A stretch of DNA of 64,000 bases, from positions 1,229,260 to 1,293,259 of the forward strand of contig NZ_CP072943.1 of the NCBI RefSeq assembly GCF_018069705.1, given 5' to 3'. Position 1 is the stretch's first letter. Each line of letters opens with the position of its first letter. The notes under the pieces were generated by a model. The model saw nothing but the letters and a program-made list of their open reading frames with translations. It was not told the DNA's origin and searched no databases. Origin of the DNA: Aminithiophilus ramosus (GTDB taxonomy: Bacteria; Synergistota; Synergistia; Synergistales; Aminithiophilaceae). Of the stretch, positions 1-8,090 are shown piece by piece. The translations under genes and the position numbers were made by a program.

Positions 1-1654
1 CGGTGAGCCTCTGCCCCATCTCCTTCAGGTTCCGGGCACCGCTGTCGACGTCCTTCATGCCCGCCACGTTCTGGGAACCGGCCTCCCGGATGCTCTCCAT
101 CGCCTGGGCCACCTGATCGACGCCGGCCAGCAGCTCGTTGTTGGCGGCGGCGATCTGGGCCGCCGACTGGGCCGCGTCGGCGAAGCTGCGGCTGATGGCC
201 TGAATGGACTCCCTGGAGGGGATCGCGTCGCGGCCTCCCGCCTCGACGGCCTTGGAGCCCTGTTCCGTGGCCATGACGGCGGCGTCGGTGGCCTTCTGGA
301 TGTCCTTCAGGATGCGCTGGACCTGTCTCGCCGACTGTTTCGACTGTTCGGCCAGACTCTTGATCTCCTGGGCCACGACGGTGAAGCCCTTGCCCTGCTC
401 GCCTGCCTTGGCGGCCTCGACGGCGGCGTTGACGGCCAGCAGATTGGACTGCTCGGCCAGATCCTCGACGGTCTCGGTGATCTCGCCGATCTCCTGGCTC
501 TGCTCGCTGAGGCGGATGATCGTCTCGGCGATGGAGGTCATCTGCTCGCCGATGCGCTGAATCGCGCCCAGAAGGCTCTCCGTGGCCGCCTTGCCCTTCT
601 GGACCGTCTGGAGCCCTCTCTGGGCATGGTCGGCCACGTCGCGGCTCTTCTGATTCGTCGTCTCCGCCGTCGTCCGGAGCTCCTCCATCGTCGCCGTCGT
701 CTCGACGACGGCGGCGGCCGTCTCCTCGGCCCCGGCCGTCACCTCCGAGACGGCCGCCGAGATCTGGTAGGCCGAGGCGCTCAGAGTCGAGACCATTTCC
801 GTCATGGCGCCGACCTGGCTCCGCAGACCCTCCGTCAGGGCCTGGAGGGCCCGGGCCAGTTCGCCGATCTCGTCGCCGCGACGGAGGAGGTTGTCCGGCA
901 CGTCCTGGCGCAGATCGCCCTCCTTGAGGCGGACGAGAAGGGCCACCCCCGCGGAAATGGGGCCCGCGACGCTGGCCGTGATGGAGAAGGCCAGGAAGAG
1001 GGCGAAAAGGATGCCGCCGATCATGACGAGGAGACCCGTCGAGACCAGTTTTTCCGACGCGATCCGGTCGGAGCGGATGTTGCGGTCGGCCTCCTCGTTG
1101 ATGTGGGCCGTCAGCTCGTCGAAGATCGCGCCGATGGCGTCGGAGAGGGGAACGAGTGCCTCCAGCTCCATCTGGTAGCGCCGGAAGAGCGATTCCCTCT
1201 CCTGGAGATGGGTCGCGCCGATGATGGCGCCCAAGAGGCGATCAAGCTCGGCGTGCGACTTCCTCCAGGCCCCGTACTGCTCCCTGAGGCGCTCCGTCAG
1301 GACCTTGCCCTGCTCCGTGTCGTCGACCAGATCGGCCAGATCCCGCCAGACCTCGTCGATCCGACGCCAGAGGCGCTCCCTGTCGGCCTTGATCCGCTGG
1401 AGGTCGTCGCCGCGCGTCACCCTGTACTCGGAGAGGGAGACCTCGTAGCTCACGGCGCGGATGGCCATGCGGCTGTAGTTCAGGGCGGACAGGAGGCGCA
1501 TGGCGGGAATCTCCCTCGTTTCGACGGATTTCAGGCTCTCCGAGAGGCGGGAGAGCCCCCAGAAGGCCCCGGCCCCCAACGACAGGGCGACGGCGATGAC
1601 GACGCCGAAGCCGAAGGCCAGCTTGGTCCCGATCTTCGCGTTCTCCAATGCCAT
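1..1654 (-). CDS. Methyl-accepting chemotaxis protein (C-terminus beyond window)
   Basis: Membrane chemoreceptor that signals to a CheA/CheW array. The visible 551 residues start at ATG 1654 with an AAGGAGAG ribosome site just upstream. Residues about 11-33 form the first membrane helix, about 34-200 a helical ligand-binding region, about 203-227 the second membrane helix, followed by a HAMP linker and a long helical signalling domain. The hairpin tip is recognisable (NAAVEAAKAGEQGKGF). The end of the gene lies past the left edge. It is the last visible gene of a run CheW-CheR-CheW-MCP. Ligand unknown; the 170-residue periplasmic part is rich in charged helices and resembles a four-helix-bundle sensor (inference). 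Confidence 0.95.
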   Translation of the reverse strand, partial: MALENAKIGTKLAFGFGVVIAVALSLGAGAFWGLSRLSESLKSVETREIPAMRLLSALNYSRMAIRAVSYEVSLSEYRVTRGDDLQRIKADRERLWRRIDEVWRDLADLVDDTEQGKVLTERLREQYGAWRKSHAELDRLLGAIIGATHLQERESLFRRYQMELEALVPLSDAIGAIFDELTAHINEEADRNIRSDRIASEKLVSTGLLVMIGGILFALFLAFSITASVAGPISAGVALLVRLKEGDLRQDVPDNLLRRGDEIGELARALQALTEGLRSQVGAMTEMVSTLSASAYQISAAVSEVTAGAEETAAAVVETTATMEELRTTAETTNQKSRDVADHAQRGLQTVQKGKAATESLLGAIQRIGEQMTSIAETIIRLSEQSQEIGEITETVEDLAEQSNLLAVNAAVEAAKAGEQGKGFTVVAQEIKSLAEQSKQSARQVQRILKDIQKATDAAVMATEQGSKAVEAGGRDAIPSRESIQAISRSFADAAQSAAQIAAANNELLAGVDQVAQAMESIREAGSQNVAGMKDVDSGARNLKEMGQRLT

Positions 1655-1683
1655 CCGCTTCACTCTCCTTCTTTAAAGTGCCC

Positions 1684-2196
1684 TCACGAAAGGAAATCGT
1701 TCACGACAAGAGCCGGGGCGTCGAGGAGACGAGCCCCGTCGAGAAGGGCCAGGTCCTCTTCGGCCAGCCCCAGCAGGTAGGCGCCGCGCGGTCCGGTCAG
1801 CGTCGGCAGGGGGGGATGGAGAGGCAGCGGGAGAGAGCGGACCTCGAGGGGAGGATCGACGAGGAGCCCCATCTCCGCCGTCTCCGACCGGAGGACGACG
1901 ACGAAGGAACCCGGCGCCTCCGAAGGGAGGCCGAAGAGGACCTTCAGGTCGACGAGGGGCAGGATCTGCCCCCGCAGGTTGACGATGCCCGCCACGAAGG
2001 GAGGAACGCAGGGCAGGGCCGTTACCCCCCTCAGGGGGAAGACCTCTCCGACGTGGAGGGAGCCGACGGCGTAGCGCTCCCGGCCCAGGCCGAAGGTCAG
2101 GACCTCGGCGAAGGACCCCTCTCCCCGGACGGGCCCCTTGCGGGCCAGCACGGCCGCCCTCTCCCTCAGGATCCGTTTTTTCCTCTCTTCCGCCAT
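1684..2196 (-). CDS. CheW-type coupling protein
   Basis: Scaffold protein that couples receptors to the CheA kinase. The 170-residue product carries the CheW fold signature (GIVNLRGQILPLVDLK near its middle) and covers nearly the whole protein, with a basic N-terminal extension of about 35 residues. I chose ATG 2196, which follows a GGGAGGGTGG ribosome site; the open frame continues further upstream but there it overlaps the downstream part of cheR. It lies between CheR-TPR and the MCP, the same relative place that WspD occupies in Wsp systems. It is a different sequence from the other CheW in this operon, so the two are unlikely to be recent duplicates. Confidence 0.92.
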   Translation of the reverse strand: MAEERKKRILRERAAVLARKGPVRGEGSFAEVLTFGLGRERYAVGSLHVGEVFPLRGVTALPCVPPFVAGIVNLRGQILPLVDLKVLFGLPSEAPGSFVVVLRSETAEMGLLVDPPLEVRSLPLPLHPPLPTLTGPRGAYLLGLAEEDLALLDGARLLDAPALVVNDFLS

Positions 2197-2276
2197 GACC
2201 ACCCTCCCGCTCCCTTCCTCAGATCGACCCTCTTCATTCTTCGGCGCCCTCTCGAGGACTTCCGCACCCGCCTCCG

Positions 2277-3665
2277 TCAGAGGCGCGACGCCTCCATCAT
2301 GGACCTGAACTCCGCCGCCGTCATCCCCCCGCTCTCGGCGACGGGCGCCTCGGGGGCCATCTTCGCCAGGAGGTCGGCGGCGTTGCGGAAATGACGGCGG
2401 GCCTCGTCGTGCCTGTCCCGCCGCAGGGCCAGGGCACCGAGGCCGTAATGGCCGGCGACGAAGGAGGGATCGAGATAGAGCACGCGGCGCAGCGCCGATT
2501 GGGCCGCCTCGACGTCGCCCCGCTCCTGGTGGATCGTGGCGAGGAGATAGTAGCGGGCCGGATCGCTCCGGTCGTCTCCTGCCAGACAGAGGGCCAGGGC
2601 CTCGTCGAGACGCCCTTCGTCGGCCAGGCGCCGGACGGCCTGGAGGCCGTCCGGCGTCCCGTCGGGGCCGCCGCCTCCGCCCTTCTCGCCGGGGCCCTCC
2701 CAGAGCGCCAGTCCCTCCGTGAAGGAAGGCTCCGGAGACGCCGCCTCTCCCTCCTCCTCGTCGGCGGGCCTCTCCCAGACATCTCCCCAGAAAGGCTCCT
2801 CGGGAGGAAGAGAGAGGGAGGACTCCCCTTCCTTGCAGTAGAGGGTCACGCCGTCGAAGTGGCGGGGGCAGAAACGGGAGGCCAGGAGGGCCGAGACCTC
2901 GCAGGGGGCGACGACGAGCCATCCCGCAGGGGAGAGGGCCCGGTGAAAGAGGTCGAGGACCCCCTCACGTGTGGCGGCATCGAAATAGATGAGCACGTTG
3001 CGGCAGAAGACGACGTCGACGGTCCCCTCTCCCCAGGGGAAGGGGCCGGGATCGACGAGGTTGAAGAGGCTGAAGGAGACGCCGGAGCGGTAACGGGGAC
3101 GGACGGAGTAGGGCCCTCCGTCGGGTCCCTCGAAGAAACGCCCCGTGCGCTCTCCGTCGAGGCCTCTGAGAGACCATCGCGTGTAAAGGGCCCGCCGGGC
3201 CTTCTCCAGGGCCCGGGCGTTGATGTCGGTGCCGAAAAGGGAGATACCCCGCCCTGCAGGAGCGGCGTCGCCGAGGAGCATGGCAAGCGTGTAGGGTTCC
3301 TCGCCGCTGCTGCAGCCGGCACACCAGATGCGCAAAGGTCCCCTCCTCTCACGGCTCAGAAGGGGGACGACCCTGTCGCGGAAGATCTCGAGGCTGCGGC
3401 TCTCGCGGAAGAAATAGGTCTCGCCGATGGTCACGTAAGGGGCCAGAAGGTCGACGACGGCCTGACGAGAGGTCGACAGAAGACGGCGAAGCGTCTGGGC
3501 TCCTCCCTCGCCGCTCTCCCGGGCCAGCTCGGCGACGACGCGTCTCATCCGCTCCCGTCTCTGGTCGTCGCTCTCGGAGAAGGTGACGCCCGTCCGCTCG
3601 GAGACGATCAGGCTCAGACGATCGAGGTCCTCGTCCGAAACCGCAGGGGGACGCGCAGGCGTCAC
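2277..3665 (-). CDS. CheR methyltransferase with C-terminal TPR domain (WspC-like)
   Basis: Chemoreceptor glutamate O-methyltransferase using SAM. The 462-residue protein has the CheR N-terminal helical domain, the SAM-binding motif WCAGCSSGEEPYTLA, an FxRNVLIYF motif, then an acidic linker and tetratricopeptide-like repeats over about the last 110 residues. TPR-bearing CheR is typical of Wsp/ACF-class chemosensory systems rather than of flagellar ones. The start is GTG 3665: its GTGA overlaps the stop of the upstream CheW by four bases, which implies translational coupling. An alternative frame extension upstream is only the shadow of that CheW gene. Confidence 0.93.
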   Translation of the reverse strand: MTPARPPAVSDEDLDRLSLIVSERTGVTFSESDDQRRERMRRVVAELARESGEGGAQTLRRLLSTSRQAVVDLLAPYVTIGETYFFRESRSLEIFRDRVVPLLSRERRGPLRIWCAGCSSGEEPYTLAMLLGDAAPAGRGISLFGTDINARALEKARRALYTRWSLRGLDGERTGRFFEGPDGGPYSVRPRYRSGVSFSLFNLVDPGPFPWGEGTVDVVFCRNVLIYFDAATREGVLDLFHRALSPAGWLVVAPCEVSALLASRFCPRHFDGVTLYCKEGESSLSLPPEEPFWGDVWERPADEEEGEAASPEPSFTEGLALWEGPGEKGGGGGPDGTPDGLQAVRRLADEGRLDEALALCLAGDDRSDPARYYLLATIHQERGDVEAAQSALRRVLYLDPSFVAGHYGLGALALRRDRHDEARRHFRNAADLLAKMAPEAPVAESGGMTAAEFRSMMEASRL

Positions 3666-4096
3666 GGGACCCCCTCCGAGAGGACGATCCCGCGGAGAAG
3701 GGCCTCGGGAGAGCGGACGAGGACGGCCGAGACCTCGTCGCCCTCGAAAGCCACCGAAACCTGCCGCGACGACCCGTCGCCGGGCAACTCGACGACATCG
3801 ACGTCGAGTTCGACGACTCCCGCCAGTCCCTCGACGAGAAGGACCACGAGTCGTCCTCCCTCGCGGAGGACGACGAAGCGGTCGCTCAGCTCGAGGTCGG
3901 GGAAAAGACCGCCGGGCGCGGGCCGCAGATCGACGACGGGAAGGGCCTCGCCGCCGACGTTGACGAGTCCCCTCACCGCAGGGCAGGGCTCGGCGAGGGG
4001 AACGGTCTCCGCGGCGGCGACGATCCTCTCCACGGCCTCCACGGGGAGGGCGAAACGCCGCCGGAGCATGTCGACGAGCAGGAAGGAGGAACTCAA
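3662..4096 (-). CDS. CheW-type coupling protein (first gene of operon)
   Basis: The 144-residue protein is a compact CheW domain: it starts with the beta strand FLLVDMLRRRFALPVEAVERIV, and contains VRGLVNVGGEALPVVDLRP, the conserved CheW core turn. It is the promoter-proximal gene of the chemosensory run and occupies the position of WspB. Its stop codon overlaps the GTG start of cheR. CheA, CheB and any output response regulator are not visible and would be expected beyond the left edge, after the MCP. Confidence 0.88.
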   Translation of the reverse strand: MSSSFLLVDMLRRRFALPVEAVERIVAAAETVPLAEPCPAVRGLVNVGGEALPVVDLRPAPGGLFPDLELSDRFVVLREGGRLVVLLVEGLAGVVELDVDVVELPGDGSSRQVSVAFEGDEVSAVLVRSPEALLRGIVLSEGVP

Positions 4097-4338
4097 GACC
4101 GGGGATCACCTCCGGACGGGATCGATAAGCCAAGGCGAGTCTGATTATACCTTTTCCACGCGGCCCGACCATCTATCGGCGGAAAAAGGGACGATCCGGC
4201 CAGAGAAGCGCCGAACCCCCTATCCCTCACCGGACCGGGGCTGACCTCCTCTCCGAGGCGCCAAGAGGGTCGGTCCGGAAAACAAGGAAGAGCAGCGCCC
4301 CCGTCCGACCGTCCCCCTTCGGCAGGTATAAGAAAAGG

Positions 4339-4478
4339 ACCCGAATCCGCAGGCTCTTCAAGACAAACTCCGCCGGATCCACCGATTCAAGGCCCGTTCC
4401 CATCACCCCGTCGGAGCGGGGGCCGGGGCAACCGTCTCCGCCCCTCAGACGCCTCCCGGCCGGGCGAGGAGAGCTTCC
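4339..4478 (+). repeat. Dispersed repeat, copy 1 (about 140 bp)
   Basis: Begins ACCCGAATCCGC and ends near CTCCCGGCCGGGCG. It matches a segment at 14619-14757 on the opposite strand over essentially its whole length with scattered substitutions, and a shorter segment at 23553-23622. All copies are intergenic. The conservation also makes the two full copies translate alike in one frame, but neither has a plausible gene start, so I treat it as a DNA repeat. Confidence 0.75.
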
Positions 4479-4517
4479 ATCCGTTTCTTCCTGCGGATCG
4501 AGGAAGGGGACACCCGA

Positions 4518-4546
4518 TTGTGCCCCCTTCGGCCCGCCGCTACAAT
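4518..4546 (+). promoter_or_regulatory. Possible sigma70 promoter upstream of lysR
   Basis: TTGTGC, a 17-base spacer, then TACAAT. If used, the lysR transcript would have a leader of about 290 bases, so another promoter closer to the gene cannot be excluded. Confidence 0.35.
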
Positions 4547-4845
4547 GAAATCGGACATCAGCCCGCAGCCGAAGAGGAACCGTCATCGTCGGCCGCAAAC
4601 GCTCGCCTGCGACCGAGGGGAAGGACACCTCGGGGAAAAGGGCGGAAAAAGGACTTTCCTTCCGCCGCTCTTTCCCCGGCGGAAGATCTCGGAGGATCTG
4701 ACGGGGGAAGGAACGCGAACGATCCCGGTATCGTCGATCCCTGCCCTCTCCCCGCCGGTTCGGCTGCGCGACGGACCTCCGTGCAAAAGCCCGACAGGCC
4801 TGACGGGGTCTTCCCCTTCTGCGGAGTCGAGAGGAGGTCGAAAAA

Positions 4846-5736
4846 GTGGACTCACGGCAGCTCGAATGCTTCATCGCCCTGGCGGAAGAGCTGAACTTCC
4901 GGCGCGCGGCCGACCGCTGCCTGCTGACACAGCCCTCCATGAGCCAGCAACTCGTCCGTCTGGAAGAGCAGCTGGAGGCCAAACTGGTGCACCGGACGAA
5001 AAGGAAAGTGCAGCTCACGCGAGCCGGACAGGTCTTCCTCGCCGAGGCCCGAAAAATCCACGACGACATGAAACAGGCCAAAAGGCTCGTCCAGATGACC
5101 GAGAGGGGCGAGATGGGGCACATCACCGTCGGCGCCACGGTTCCGGCGATCTATATCGTCCTTGCCAGCATCATCGGCAAGTTCCGGGAACTGTTGCCCG
5201 GCGTGGGGATCGTCGTTCAGGAAATGGACATGCTCAAACAGGAGGAGGAACTGCGCTCCCACCGCATCGATGTCGGCAGCGTCCACCCGCCCCTGGACGA
5301 CAAATCTCTCCAATGCGAGACGATCGCGCAGCTGGCCTTCGATGTCGTGATCCACCGGGAGAATCCCCTCGCCGAAAGAGCTTCCCTCACCATGAAGGAT
5401 CTGGAAAACGAACCGCTGGTGATCTTTTCGAGGAAACTCAGCCCCAAGCTCTACGACAAAATGATCGAGCTCTGCCAGGAATCGGGCTTCACGCCGAAAA
5501 ACATCATCGAGGCGGCTCCGGCTCAGGCCATCATCGCCCACGTCGCCTCGGGACTGGGTGTCGGCTTCATCGCTTCCGACTTGCAGAAATTCAATCACCC
5601 TCAAGTGGTTTACCGCGAACTCTCCAAGGCGAAACCCTATCTCACCCTGGGAATAGCCTATAACGACAGAGAGCTCTCTCCCGTGATCAGGATCTTCAGG
5701 GATATCGCCGTGGAGATGGGCAAGACGTTGAAATAA
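4846..5736 (+). CDS. LysR-family transcriptional regulator
   Basis: DNA-binding regulator with an effector-binding domain. The 296-residue protein has the LysR helix-turn-helix at residues about 18-45 (FRRAADRCLLTQPSMSQQL) and a periplasmic-binding-protein-like ligand domain from about residue 90 (GHITVGAT...). Start is GTG 4846 preceded by GAGGAGGT with proper spacing. It reads in the same direction as the broken enolase-superfamily gene that follows after 468 bases, so it may once have controlled it (inference). The effector cannot be told from sequence. Confidence 0.93.
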   Translation: MDSRQLECFIALAEELNFRRAADRCLLTQPSMSQQLVRLEEQLEAKLVHRTKRKVQLTRAGQVFLAEARKIHDDMKQAKRLVQMTERGEMGHITVGATVPAIYIVLASIIGKFRELLPGVGIVVQEMDMLKQEEELRSHRIDVGSVHPPLDDKSLQCETIAQLAFDVVIHRENPLAERASLTMKDLENEPLVIFSRKLSPKLYDKMIELCQESGFTPKNIIEAAPAQAIIAHVASGLGVGFIASDLQKFNHPQVVYRELSKAKPYLTLGIAYNDRELSPVIRIFRDIAVEMGKTLK

Positions 5737-6204
5737 AGCCCTTTTTCGAGCCTCGCGGCTCCGCGCCCCTTTACCGGAGAAAGCCGTGCAGGCTCTTCCT
5801 GCAACCGGCCGACCCGTCGAGGGCGATTCCGTCCGAGCGACACCGTCCGCCGACAGGCCCATGAAAAGGCCTTCCCCTGCCTTCCCCTGTCCTCTCCTGC
5901 CGCTCCGGTCCACATCGAGCTTGCCACGTCATCAAGAGAAGCCCTCCCTCGGACTTCCCGCGGGGCACGCTCTCCCGATTCCGCGCCGGAACCCCCTGCC
6001 TTTTCCTTTCCGGGCACCCTTCATCCTCGACGGAGATCGAATCTCAGCCCGGAACGAATCGCTGGCCCTCTCCCCGGAGCGATCACCCCTCCCCTCCGGC
6101 TGATAGGCAAAGGCTATTAATTGATACGAAGGCATCATTGGACAGCGACGTTTCGATCTTCTGACTTGAATGTTACAGACATTCAAGTGTGAAAGGAGAA
6201 ACAT
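5737..6204. other. 468-base intergenic region, lysR to dehydratase remnant
   Basis: No gene seen. The right-hand 100 bases are more AT-rich and contain a perfect inverted repeat (6164-6188) just upstream of the ribosome site GAAAGGAGAAAC of the next gene. Confidence 0.6.
6164..6188 (+). promoter_or_regulatory. Perfect inverted repeat, candidate operator
   Basis: Arms ACTTGAATGT and ACATTCAAGT separated by the 5-base spacer TACAG, located 16 bases before the start codon at 6205. Symmetry and position suggest a repressor site of a dimeric regulator, or a leader hairpin. Confidence 0.55.
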
Positions 6205-6690
6205 ATGCCGCCGACCTCGAAGAACGCATTCGGAAAGGACGTCATCCGGATCACCGGAATACGGACGCTGGTCGTGAACGCCGAGATGAGGAATTGGGTT
6301 TTCGTCAAGGTGCTGACCGATCAGGACGGGCTATACGGCTGGGGAGAGGCAAGCCTCAACTGGAAGACGAGGGCCGTCGTCAGCGCCATCGAGGACCTGG
6401 AGCCTCTGCTGTCGGCCAAAGACCCGAGAGACATCGAATTCTGCCTCGAGACCCTGAAGAAACAGAGCTACTACAAGCTCGGGATCATCGGCGTCACCGC
6501 CATCAGCGGCATCGAACAGGCCCTGTGGGACATCTGCGGCAAAGGGTACGGCGTCCCCGTCTGGAGGCTCCTGGGCGGGAAGACCCGCGACAGGGTCCGG
6601 GTCTACACCCATCTCGGCCTGGGCGACATGCGTTCCGTCTACGAGACCTTCGAGACCGGGCGGCTCGTCGGGAAAGCCCTGGAAGTGGAG
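6205..6690 (+). pseudogene. Enolase-superfamily dehydratase (mandelate racemase/DgoD-like), C-terminus lost
   Basis: Encodes the N-terminal capping domain and the first part of the barrel of an enolase-superfamily sugar-acid dehydratase: KVLTDQDGLYGWGEASLNWKT, GVTAISGIEQALWDICGKG and VPVWRLLGGKTRDRVRVYTHLG are typical family segments. Homology ends near residue 155-160, before the catalytic Asp/Glu/Glu metal ligands and the acid-base residues, whereas family members have 380-400 residues. The open frame runs on to 6777 but that part is antisense to a VOC gene fragment. The product cannot be an active dehydratase. Start ATG 6205 with ribosome site AAAGGAG. Confidence 0.8.
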
Positions 6691-6929
6691 GCGACGTTGT
6701 GGGCCAGGGTCACGCCGGAAAAGCCCTCTCCCGCGGAAGGGACCTGGACGTCTTCGGCCAGGGCCTCGCGGGGATAGAGGGCGAGCCAGGTCCCTTCGAG
6801 GGAGAAGAAGACGATGCCCTCTCCGCCGGGAAGGCGGGGAAAGCCCAGCCCCTCCCCCTAGAAGACCGCCGATCTGTCGAGATCGCTCACGCCGAGAGTG
6901 ACGAGGGTGATTTTCGGTTTCACGTTCAT
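6691..6929 (-). pseudogene. VOC/glyoxalase-family protein, truncated and with an internal stop
   Basis: Starts at ATG 6929 after ribosome site GAAAGGAG. Reads MNVKPKITLVTLGVSDLDRS then AVF, then TAG at 6860-6858 where family members have a Tyr codon (FYREGLGF), then continues in frame with EGLGFPRLPGGEGIVFFSLE and TWLALYPREALAEDV. Homology stops near GVTLAHNVAS, leaving about 75 of the usual 125-135 residues. The lost C-terminal half meets the lost C-terminal half of the enolase-family gene, so one deletion probably truncated both. Confidence 0.8.
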
Positions 6930-7023
6930 CGGCTCCTTTCGCGTCGCCGGGCGGCAGGTTCGGTCGAGGTGCAAGGGGCCCTTTGCCGTCGACGGGAAAT
7001 CCCCTCTCGCCCGCAGGTTGCCG

Positions 7024-7785
7024 TCAGAGGTAGTCCGGGGGATCGACCTTTCCGACGGACGCCATGTAGACGACGAATTCGTCGGTGCCGTCGACGCCGA
7101 CGAGCCTGTCGGCCGCCTCCTGGTCGTAGGCGGCAATGGCGCAGGTTCCGGCTCCGACGGCCTCGCAGGCCAGATAGAGATTCTGGCAGACATGGCCGGC
7201 GTCGAGGGCGATGACCTTGACCGAGGCCTCGCCGTAGCGCCACTCCGTCCGCTCCGGCAGGGCCGTCCAGAGGAAGGTCAGGGCCCCCTTCCCGACGAAG
7301 GCCTGTCCTGAAGCGGCCTCGACGGTCCGTTGCTCCAGGTTGTCGGGAGAGACCAGCCAGACCAGCCCCTGCTCCAGAGGGAGGTAGCGATAGAGCCCCC
7401 GGGCGAGTCCCTCGACGTCGAAGACGGCCAGGTAGGTCTCGAAGGGATGGCGGCAGCCCGCCGAGGGAACGGTCCGGTAGCCCCTGATCTCGTCGCGCAC
7501 CTCCCTCATGCCCTGGACGGCCCAGAGGAGGAAGGAAAGTTCGGCGAGGGAGAGGGGCGCGTCGCGGAAAGAGCGGTGGGACCGACGACGGGCGATGGCG
7601 GCGAAGAGGGAGAGGCCGCTCACTTCGGGCCACGCCTCCGGGAGGGGGAGAGGAAGGATCGTCGCCCCCTCGGGAAGGGGCTTCTCCAGCGGCGGAGGCG
7701 GATAGCCCAGGTTCTGGGCCGTTCGGGTGAAATCGACGCTCCGGCGAATGGTGTCTTTCAGAAAAAAGCGAAGTTCTTCCTTCAC
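7024..7785 (-). CDS. SagB-type nitroreductase-fold oxidoreductase
   Basis: FMN-dependent dehydrogenase/reductase of the SagB/ThcOx group of the nitroreductase superfamily. 253 residues; signatures are SLFAAIARRRSHRSFRDAPL (FMN-phosphate contact Arg residues), YRTVPSAGCRHPFETYL, and GHVCQNLYLACEAVGAGTC in the C-terminal half. Start GTG 7785 after GGGAGGC. In many anaerobes such proteins stand alone with unknown substrate; no azole-forming cyclodehydratase partner is present here, so a peptide-modification role is not supported. Confidence 0.88.
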   Translation of the reverse strand: MKEELRFFLKDTIRRSVDFTRTAQNLGYPPPPLEKPLPEGATILPLPLPEAWPEVSGLSLFAAIARRRSHRSFRDAPLSLAELSFLLWAVQGMREVRDEIRGYRTVPSAGCRHPFETYLAVFDVEGLARGLYRYLPLEQGLVWLVSPDNLEQRTVEAASGQAFVGKGALTFLWTALPERTEWRYGEASVKVIALDAGHVCQNLYLACEAVGAGTCAIAAYDQEAADRLVGVDGTDEFVVYMASVGKVDPPDYL

Positions 7786-8090
7786 GGTACAGCCTCCCTT
7801 CGACGGGCCCTTTTTTCGCAGAAAGGAGGCTCCGTCGTTCCCTCTATGTCCTCACAAGTTAGCAGAAACCTCAGGGTCATTCAACGTTCGCCCCGCCCGA
7901 TGGCTGGAGCTCACGAAGGGCTAAGACCGTCGTTTCAACGACACACGGCCGGAGCGAAGGACAGGGGCCCCTGGTCGGCGCCGGCAAGGGGCTTCAAGGG
8001 ACCGCAACGTCCGACATCGAGGAGAGGAGGCGACACACTCCCCGCTATAAAGCGCGAGGTCCCAAGGGGCCTCCTGGGAAAAGGGCCTTT
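7786..8090. other. 305-base intergenic region, no gene seen
   Basis: Lies between the end of the photolyase and the start of the SagB-type gene, both on the minus strand. No RNA gene or clear terminator; it presumably contains the promoter of the SagB-type gene. Confidence 0.5.

Larger units (their letters stand above)
4097..4845. other. 749-base intergenic region between divergent chemosensory operon and lysR
   Basis: No convincing gene. Open frames here are GC-driven and have no recognisable product. The region holds one copy of a dispersed repeat (4339-4478) and a possible promoter reading toward lysR at 4518-4546. Confidence 0.6.

Noticed and set aside
4518-5663. Long plus-strand open frames of over 300 codons overlapping lysR
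   Set aside because: Arg/Pro/Gly-rich shadow of lysR in another frame, a product of high GC; no ribosome site or family.
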